NCBI GenBank assembly: GCA_023461035.1
Contig: JAEWOD010000035.1
Span: 186,001-250,000, forward strand
Reading direction: 5' to 3'
DNA length: 64,000 bases
Origin: Bacteroidota bacterium
GTDB taxonomy: Bacteria; Bacteroidota; Bacteroidia; Flavobacteriales; Weeksellaceae
The position numbers were made by a program, and so were the translations under genes. Under the pieces are notes generated by a model that was given only the letters and a program-made list of their open reading frames with translations, had not been told where the DNA came from and did no database searches. Positions 59,086 to 64,000 of this stretch are shown piece by piece (the stretch's first letter is position 1; every line of letters begins with the position of its first letter).

Positions 59086-60708
59086 TTGAAAGTTTACATT
59101 TTTAGAATTTTATGGGTAGCGTTTTTTACGCTGTATGCAATTCCTTCAGTAAAGGCTCAGGACAGAGTTGCTGAATTACTGGATAGTTTGGCCGCAGAAA
59201 AAAATGAAGAAAAAATCCTGAACCTCAACCTGAAAATTGCAGAAGAATTAAAGTTCCGGGACAAATCCCGTACTTCTTACTACATCAATCTTGCGGAAAA
59301 AAACGCTGAAAACATCAATTCGGAAAAGGTCTGGAAGGAGTTTTACGGAAAAGCGTTCAAGATTTATTCGGATATGGATGCGCTGGATGCTGCGCTGAAT
59401 TATCTGCTGAAAGAATACGATTATTATAAAAATACGGAAAGTTTAAAAAAATTCGAACTTGAAAATAAACTCGGTATTATTAATGCCCGACTTAACAATC
59501 CGGAAAAAGCGCTTATCTATTTCAAAGGAATTCTTCCTTATTATCAAAAAGAAAAAAAATTTGATCTCATAGGCAAAACCTACAATAACATCGGATTATC
59601 TTATCTGAATCTGGAAAAAGCGGATTCCTCTTTGTTCTATTTTAAAAAGGGAATTACTGAAATTGAAAAAACGCCAAATCTGGAGGTAAAAGTACACCTG
59701 AAAGCCAATATTGCGCGTTGTTATGCAATACTGGGAGAGAATGATCAGGCGGAACAAAATTTTGAAGAAGCTACTCAATTGATTTCCGACACCTCAAATG
59801 ATGGCATTCTCTGCTGGGTGCTTACGGAACGTGCAAAATTCTTTTACGATACTGAAAACATAGATAAGGCCATCGAATTTGCATTAAAAGCAGAAAAATT
59901 AGAACCTTCCAAAAATAGTTTTATTTATGCCGAAATTTTAAAAGTCCTTTACAGGGCTTATTATGAAAAAGAAGATTATAAAAAGTCTGCTTATTATTTC
60001 AAAGAATTTGATCAGGTAAGGGACAATCTGAATATAGAAGAAAAAGCGGTCAATGTCGAAAAGCTCAAAATCGAATATGATTATAAAATACGGGAACAGC
60101 AAAACGAATTAGCACAAACCCGAAAACGGACAAATCTTCTTTTGGCAATGGGCGGATTGGTCATTTTGCTGCTCGTTTTATTCATTTTCATGATCCGTTA
60201 TAAAAACCGTTTGGTCAAAATTAAACTCGAAAATGAAGTAAAAGAATTGCGAGAGAAAGAATTGAAACTCGAAATCGAATTGAAAAATAGAGAACTGGCA
60301 TCAAAAACCATCCGGGAAACCGAACAAAGCGAACTTATCAATATTGTGCAGAAAGATCTGAAAGAAATTCAGTCAAAAGCCATGCAATCCGAAACCAAAC
60401 ACGCTTTAAACCAATTGGTTTATAAAATAAAATCCAATGCTTCCCAAAATAACTGGGAAGAATTCGAACTTCGTTTTTCTCATGTCTATGAATCCTTTTA
60501 TGAAAAGCTCAATACACTTCATCCGAATTTAAGTCCACATGACAAAAGGATTTGTGCCCTTATCAAATTAAATCTTACCACAAAAGAAATCGCAAACATT
60601 ACCAAAACTTCTTTGAAATCGATTGAAAACAACCGGACCCGGCTTCGTAAGAAATTAGGACTAACCAACAGTAAAATAGATTTAACCACTTATCTTTCTA
60701 ATTTATAA
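59086..60708 (+). CDS. TPR-containing membrane-associated regulator with LuxR-type HTH
   Basis: From the TTG at 59086 the protein starts with a good signal peptide (MKVYIFRILWVAFFTLYAIP, then SVKAQ). The frame is open to an ATG at 58924, but the extra 54 residues are basic and unlike an exported N-terminus. About six TPR-like repeats follow (for example GKTYNNIGLSYLNLEKADSS, KANIARCYAILGENDQAEQN). Then come a membrane helix (LLLAMGGLVILLLVLFIFMI), a coiled coil (~residues 375-430) and a C-terminal LuxR/GerE-like helix-turn-helix (LSPHDKRICALIKLNLTTKEIANITKTSLKSIENNRTRLRKKLGL-type, here shortened). This periplasmic-TPR/cytoplasmic-HTH layout suggests one-component signalling. It precedes a T9SS cargo gene by 142 nt. 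Confidence 0.85.
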   Translation: MKVYIFRILWVAFFTLYAIPSVKAQDRVAELLDSLAAEKNEEKILNLNLKIAEELKFRDKSRTSYYINLAEKNAENINSEKVWKEFYGKAFKIYSDMDALDAALNYLLKEYDYYKNTESLKKFELENKLGIINARLNNPEKALIYFKGILPYYQKEKKFDLIGKTYNNIGLSYLNLEKADSSLFYFKKGITEIEKTPNLEVKVHLKANIARCYAILGENDQAEQNFEEATQLISDTSNDGILCWVLTERAKFFYDTENIDKAIEFALKAEKLEPSKNSFIYAEILKVLYRAYYEKEDYKKSAYYFKEFDQVRDNLNIEEKAVNVEKLKIEYDYKIREQQNELAQTRKRTNLLLAMGGLVILLLVLFIFMIRYKNRLVKIKLENEVKELREKELKLEIELKNRELASKTIRETEQSELINIVQKDLKEIQSKAMQSETKHALNQLVYKIKSNASQNNWEEFELRFSHVYESFYEKLNTLHPNLSPHDKRICALIKLNLTTKEIANITKTSLKSIENNRTRLRKKLGLTNSKIDLTTYLSNL

Positions 60709-60850
60709 ATACTTTATTATCAATCCATTAAAAACAAAGTGAGTGGTAAATGAGTGGTTAAAATAAAGATAGTGAGTGTTTGAACAATGCTCATTTATTT
60801 TGAAATATTTTTCTTAAATATGAAATTTGGGTTAAATATTTCGATTGAAC

Positions 60851-62464
60851 ATGAAAAAATTTACATTACTATTTACTATCATCGCTTCCGGAATTTTAAT
60901 GGGACAATGGACGGAAGATTATGAAGTCAACACGCTGGTAGCAGATGCTCCCACAGGCGATATTCAATCCATCGGCACAAATGACGGAAAAACCTATGTG
61001 ATTTTTTGGGATGAAACTGACGGATATGAGTTACGCGTTCAACTTTTAGATGCCGATGGCAATCAGCAATGGGGATCTAACGGCATTCTTGCCAATGACA
61101 CGGCAGATAACGGAACCTGGACGGCCATACGATCACAGGCCGTAGACGAGGAAGGAAATCTATACATTGCATTTACAGCAACCAATGACAGCAAAGGTTA
61201 TATCAATAAAATCTCTCCCGACGGCGAACAGTTATTTGGAGCTGGCGGAATAGCCGTCACGGACGGATGGGATATGAAAATCCTCCCTATGAGCGACGGA
61301 GGCGCTATCGCAAGCTGGGTTGGGACAGGCGTTGGTTTGCTGATGCGCTATGACGCATCCGGAAACGAAGTTTGGGATGCACCGCTTGAGGTAGCATCAC
61401 CTGATTCCTCCAATCCTTTTGCTTCAATTGGTGAACTGGTTGGTTTATCTGACGGATCTTTCATTACATTGATTCATACAAAGGGTACAAGTTGGAGTGT
61501 AAATTCCATTTTTTGGGCGCAACGATATGATGCCGACGGAGCTGCAATTTGGGCTGATCCGGTACAAATTTCTACACAAACTACCATGAGTAATCGTCGT
61601 TATCCTGTCCTGCAGGATGGTGATGTTACTTATCTGGGATATTATGGTTCTACAGGCTTTCGTTTTGATTCATTTTTACAGCGAATTAATCCTGACGGAA
61701 CTTTGCCTTGGGGCATAGACGGTTCTGATTTCGGGATAGATGATAATTTCTATGAAATGACCACCAGTATCGCAATGGAAGAAGGTTCAGACCATATATG
61801 GGCAACAGCCAATATTACCAACAGCAATCAGTCAGAGTACGGGCAATCGGTTCAGAAATTCAATAAGGAAACCGGAGAGCCGCTATTGGATACTTTCGGA
61901 AAAACTGTTTTTCCGGTAAATGCTGATAACTGGATCAGTGTAGGTGATCTTCAGTTGGTGAATGACAAACCCTTATTTCTGTTTTCAAACGGCATCAGTG
62001 ACGGCGTAAATTCCATACAACTGGGCGTGGCTTTGCTGGATGAAGAAGGAGAATTTGCCTGGGATGAAGAATATAAAATGATTGCGACAAGTCCGGGAAA
62101 CAAAGGCCGTTTTGATTTTACCCGAAATGTGGACGGGCAGAGTGTAGCTGTTTGGACGGAACTTCGCGATGGTGCATCCAAAGCTTATGCGCAAAACATA
62201 TTTGTGGAGGATGATACAGCAGGTATAAATGATTTCAACACACAATCTATTTCTATCTATCCCAATCCAACTTCCGGAATCCTGCATATTCAGTCCGATG
62301 TGGCGATTGAAAAAATTGAAATTTTTAGTTTGACCGGACAATTGCTTAAAAAAGAACACTCAACCACCGAATTGAACCTAAATAACCTGAACAAAGGAGT
62401 TTACTTGATTAAAATTTCCCCGGAAAAGGGAACCTCTCTCACAAAAAAAATAATTCGCAAGTAA
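60851..62464 (+). CDS. T9SS-secreted protein with PQQ/delta-60-like repeats
   Basis: The signal peptide is MKKFTLLFTIIASGILMGQ. About 430 residues of beta-propeller-like repeats follow, with motifs YEVNTLVADAP, LRVQLLDADGNQQWGSNGIL, GYINKISPDGEQLFGAGGIAV, RYDASGNEVW, QRYDADGAAIWADPVQI and QRINPDGTLPWG (DG-x-x-x-W blades). The C-terminus is a type A sorting domain (ISIYPNPTSGILHIQSD, ending TKKIIRK). Function unknown; probably a surface or released propeller protein. The start is the ATG at 60851, not the TTG at 60845. Confidence 0.85.
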   Translation: MKKFTLLFTIIASGILMGQWTEDYEVNTLVADAPTGDIQSIGTNDGKTYVIFWDETDGYELRVQLLDADGNQQWGSNGILANDTADNGTWTAIRSQAVDEEGNLYIAFTATNDSKGYINKISPDGEQLFGAGGIAVTDGWDMKILPMSDGGAIASWVGTGVGLLMRYDASGNEVWDAPLEVASPDSSNPFASIGELVGLSDGSFITLIHTKGTSWSVNSIFWAQRYDADGAAIWADPVQISTQTTMSNRRYPVLQDGDVTYLGYYGSTGFRFDSFLQRINPDGTLPWGIDGSDFGIDDNFYEMTTSIAMEEGSDHIWATANITNSNQSEYGQSVQKFNKETGEPLLDTFGKTVFPVNADNWISVGDLQLVNDKPLFLFSNGISDGVNSIQLGVALLDEEGEFAWDEEYKMIATSPGNKGRFDFTRNVDGQSVAVWTELRDGASKAYAQNIFVEDDTAGINDFNTQSISIYPNPTSGILHIQSDVAIEKIEIFSLTGQLLKKEHSTTELNLNNLNKGVYLIKISPEKGTSLTKKIIRK

Positions 62465-62486
62465 ACTTGATTTGTTCTAAAACCGG

Positions 62487-62516
62487 CACCGGGAGTCATG
62501 CTTCCGGTGTTTTTTA
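62487..62516 (+). terminator. Terminator after the T9SS propeller gene
   Basis: CACCGGGAG (62487-62495) pairs with CTTCCGGTG (62501-62509) using one G-U, with loop TCATG, and is followed by TTTTTT. It overlaps the 3' end of the convergent DUF3820 gene. Confidence 0.8.
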
Positions 62517-62741
62517 TTTTTCCAATTTCTTCAACCCTTCCAGAATCTCTCCCAACCCATTGGTTTTGATTTCAAAAAGTGTGGCTAACTGCATTCCGAG
62601 TTTACCCGGAGGAAAACCTTTAGCTGCAAACCATTCGAGGTAATAAACCGGCAAGTCACAAAGTTTCCGGCCTTTGTATTTCCCAAAAGGCATTTTGGCT
62701 GTGATGAGTTCTTTTAATATTTCGGGGTTGGGTTGCTGCAT
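62514..62741 (-). CDS. DUF3820-family protein
   Basis: The 75-residue protein has the family core MPFGKYKGRKLCDLPVYYLEWFAAKGFPPGKLGMQLATLFEI. This short module is also found at the end of some exonucleases and is thought to bind nucleic acid, but no function is established. It is a single gene on the minus strand, with a G-A-rich repeat upstream. Confidence 0.88.
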   Translation of the reverse strand: MQQPNPEILKELITAKMPFGKYKGRKLCDLPVYYLEWFAAKGFPPGKLGMQLATLFEIKTNGLGEILEGLKKLEK

Positions 62742-62759
62742 TAATTTTATATACTCCGG

Positions 62760-62832
62760 CTTCGAGTTCCTCAGCCATCGAAAATGAATATTTTTTTGAG
62801 GTTCTCGAAGGCGTTCCCTGAGGTTCTCGAAG
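62760..62832. repeat. Intergenic CTGAGGTTCTCGAAGG repeats
   Basis: TGAGGTTCTCGAAGG occurs at 62797 and again at 62819 (second copy extended to CTGAGG from 62818). A diverged inverted copy CTTCGAGTTCCTCAG lies at 62760-62774. The set can fold into alternative hairpins in the gap between the DUF3820 and rhodanese genes. Confidence 0.6.
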
Positions 62833-62837
62833 GGGAA

Positions 62838-63203
62838 TTATTTTTTATACGCCGAATACCCATCTTTCAGATTCACGACCTTTTTAAATCCGGCTTGTTG
62901 CATTTTGGTGCTGGCTTCGGTACTTCTACCACCTGCTTGGCAATACACATAATAGGTTTTTTCTGGATCCAAATCCTGAATCATCGAATCAAAATCCTCC
63001 GACATAAAATCATAATTGACCGAATTCGGAATATTTCCTTCTTTGAATTCTTCCGGTGTCCTGACATCCAGCAAAACATTGTTCACATCATTGAAGTCAA
63101 TTTGGCTTAAATCGTTTACCGAAGTTATTTCGGTGGATTCATTTTTTGGTTGACAACTCGTCAGAAATATCAAAGAAGCTATAATTAACAAAAATGATTT
63201 CAT
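62838..63203 (-). CDS. Rhodanese-domain lipoprotein
   Basis: The 121-residue protein has a lipobox LTSC (Cys17), then a single rhodanese domain (VNNVLLDVRTPEEFKEGNIPNSVNYDFM) with the active-site loop YCQAGGRS holding the catalytic Cys, and LKDGYSAY. Rhodaneses move sulfane sulfur between carriers. As a lipoprotein it would act in the periplasm or at the outer membrane. The acceptor is unknown. The ATG at 63203 is the lipoprotein start. Confidence 0.9.
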   Translation of the reverse strand: MKSFLLIIASLIFLTSCQPKNESTEITSVNDLSQIDFNDVNNVLLDVRTPEEFKEGNIPNSVNYDFMSEDFDSMIQDLDPEKTYYVYCQAGGRSTEASTKMQQAGFKKVVNLKDGYSAYKK

Positions 63204-63251
63204 GATTTTTATTTCTTTATACATTATACAATTCTACTTTATACAACTAAT

Positions 63252-63818
63252 TCATTTCCCGTTAAATGCATTCATCGTATTATTCAATCCACTAAAGATA
63301 AAGCTTAAAATAGCATCGGCGACAAAATTTAACCTTTCGGGCAATTTTTCCACCTCTTCTTCGCTCCACATTCCCAATACGAAATCCACTTGTCTTCCCT
63401 GCTCAAATTCGTTTCCCACACCAAACCTTAGCCGTGCATAATTTTGATTTTGCAATTTATTTTGAATGTCTTTCAGTCCGTTATGACCACCGTCGCTTCC
63501 CTTTCCCCGAATGCGGATAGTACCGAAAGACAAATTCAAATCATCTGTTACCACAAAAATATTTTCAATCGGGATTCCTTCTTTCACCATCCAAAACCTT
63601 ACGGCATCCCCGCTCAGATTCATATAAGTGTTAGGTTTCAAAACCGTTACAGGACGGGCTTTGTATTTGAATTGAGCAACTTCGCCGAAATTGGACGCAG
63701 CAAATTTCGCCTCTACTTTTTTTACCAATTCTTCTATCGCCAAAAAACCGACATTATGTCGTGTATACCGATATTTTTCACCGATGTTTCCTAGCCCGAC
63801 GATTAAATATTTTTGCAT
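63252..63818 (-). CDS. pth: Peptidyl-tRNA hydrolase
   Basis: The enzyme frees tRNA from peptidyl-tRNA dropped by ribosomes. It has VGLGNIGEKYRYTRHNVGF (Asn11, catalytic His21), KPNTYMNLSG, VVTDDLNLSFGTIRIRGKGSDGGHNGL and the C-terminal RLRFGVGNE. The 188 residues are normal. Confidence 0.96.
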   Translation of the reverse strand: MQKYLIVGLGNIGEKYRYTRHNVGFLAIEELVKKVEAKFAASNFGEVAQFKYKARPVTVLKPNTYMNLSGDAVRFWMVKEGIPIENIFVVTDDLNLSFGTIRIRGKGSDGGHNGLKDIQNKLQNQNYARLRFGVGNEFEQGRQVDFVLGMWSEEEVEKLPERLNFVADAILSFIFSGLNNTMNAFNGK

Positions 63819-63822
63819 TTGA

Positions 63823-63830
63823 CAAATTTA
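63823..63830 (-). promoter_or_regulatory. -7 promoter box of pth (probably leaderless)
   Basis: TAAATTTG on the minus strand ends 4 nt before the pth start codon, so transcription would begin at or within the start codon. Confidence 0.45.
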
Positions 63831-63907
63831 TAAGGATTTTTTTTCAACTTCGAATTCTCAACTTCGAATTTCGTATAATTGCAGAACAAATCTTTTTTCA
63901 CTACAAA

Positions 63908-64000
63908 ATGAAACTTTATCCTATCGAAACAGGAAATTTCAAATTGGATGGTGGCGCCATGTTTGGCACGATTCCAAAGAGCATCTGGCAAAAAACAAAT
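63908..64000 (+). CDS. MBL-fold metallohydrolase, N-terminal part (3' end outside window)
   Basis: The first 31 codons read MKLYPIETGNFKLDGGAMFG, then TIPKSIWQKTN. This matches the start of a Bacteroidota group of metallo-beta-lactamase-fold hydrolases that begin with a Gly-Gly-Ala-Met-Phe strand. The metal-binding HxHxDH motif would lie beyond the window. The upstream DNA contains a short tandem CAACTTCGAATT repeat (63845-63870). Confidence 0.65.
   Translation, partial: MKLYPIETGNFKLDGGAMFGTIPKSIWQKTN

Overview
The window looks like a chromosomal segment from a member of the class Flavobacteriia (Bacteroidota). The pointers are: at least five proteins with a C-terminal type IX secretion (T9SS) sorting domain; a porG-uppS-bamA-skp cluster as found in T9SS-bearing Bacteroidota; promoters of the Bacteroidota TAnnTTTG type upstream of about twenty transcription units; few Shine-Dalgarno sequences; and low G+C with an even more A+T-rich central block. 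No rRNA, transposase, integrase, phage module or CRISPR array was found. I cannot name the genus.

Layout. 1-7740: end of an MBL-fold hydrolase, tRNA-Leu, a RimB-RimK fusion on the minus strand, a TolC-family protein, a RelE-type toxin-antitoxin pair next to tsaB, two hypothetical envelope proteins and tryptophanase (tnaA). 7950-15150: the envelope-biogenesis cluster CBS protein-nadK-porG-uppS-bamA-skp-skp. 15170-42602: a large surface-polysaccharide locus. It holds rmlC and a C-terminally short rmlD, a Wzz-like protein, wecB-wecC (UDP-ManNAcA synthesis), glycosyltransferases, a Wzx flippase, two Wzy/ligase-like membrane proteins, an AsnB-type amidotransferase, a WecG/TagA-family transferase and a WbaP/WcaJ-type initiating transferase. 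Embedded in it are three polysaccharide-active proteins (an MGH1/GH63-like lipoprotein, a heparinase II/III-like lipoprotein and a beta-helix protein), a methyltransferase, a VapBC-like pair, two T9SS cargo proteins and several decayed gene fragments.

42603-53284: mostly housekeeping genes: an AAA ATPase, two small-family membrane proteins, lpxH-like, queD, comF, tRNA-Cys, folB, higBA, sodA, a serine hydrolase, a 3'-5' exonuclease and a CNNM/CBS protein. 53460-64000: a two-domain oligopeptide-type ABC ATPase, nadD, three more T9SS cargo proteins around a TPR/LuxR-type membrane-associated regulator, a DUF3820 protein, a rhodanese lipoprotein, pth and the start of another MBL-fold protein.

The most interesting region is the polysaccharide locus. 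Its centre (about 20047-42120) is clearly more A+T-rich than its flanks. The left edge falls exactly on an 18-bp sequence that recurs at 26280, and the right edge falls inside the initiating transferase gene, between its variable membrane half and its conserved catalytic half. This suggests an exchangeable serotype cassette. The cassette carries its own predicted surface glycosidase and lyase together with the Wzx/Wzy assembly genes, and gene remnants show repeated rearrangement.
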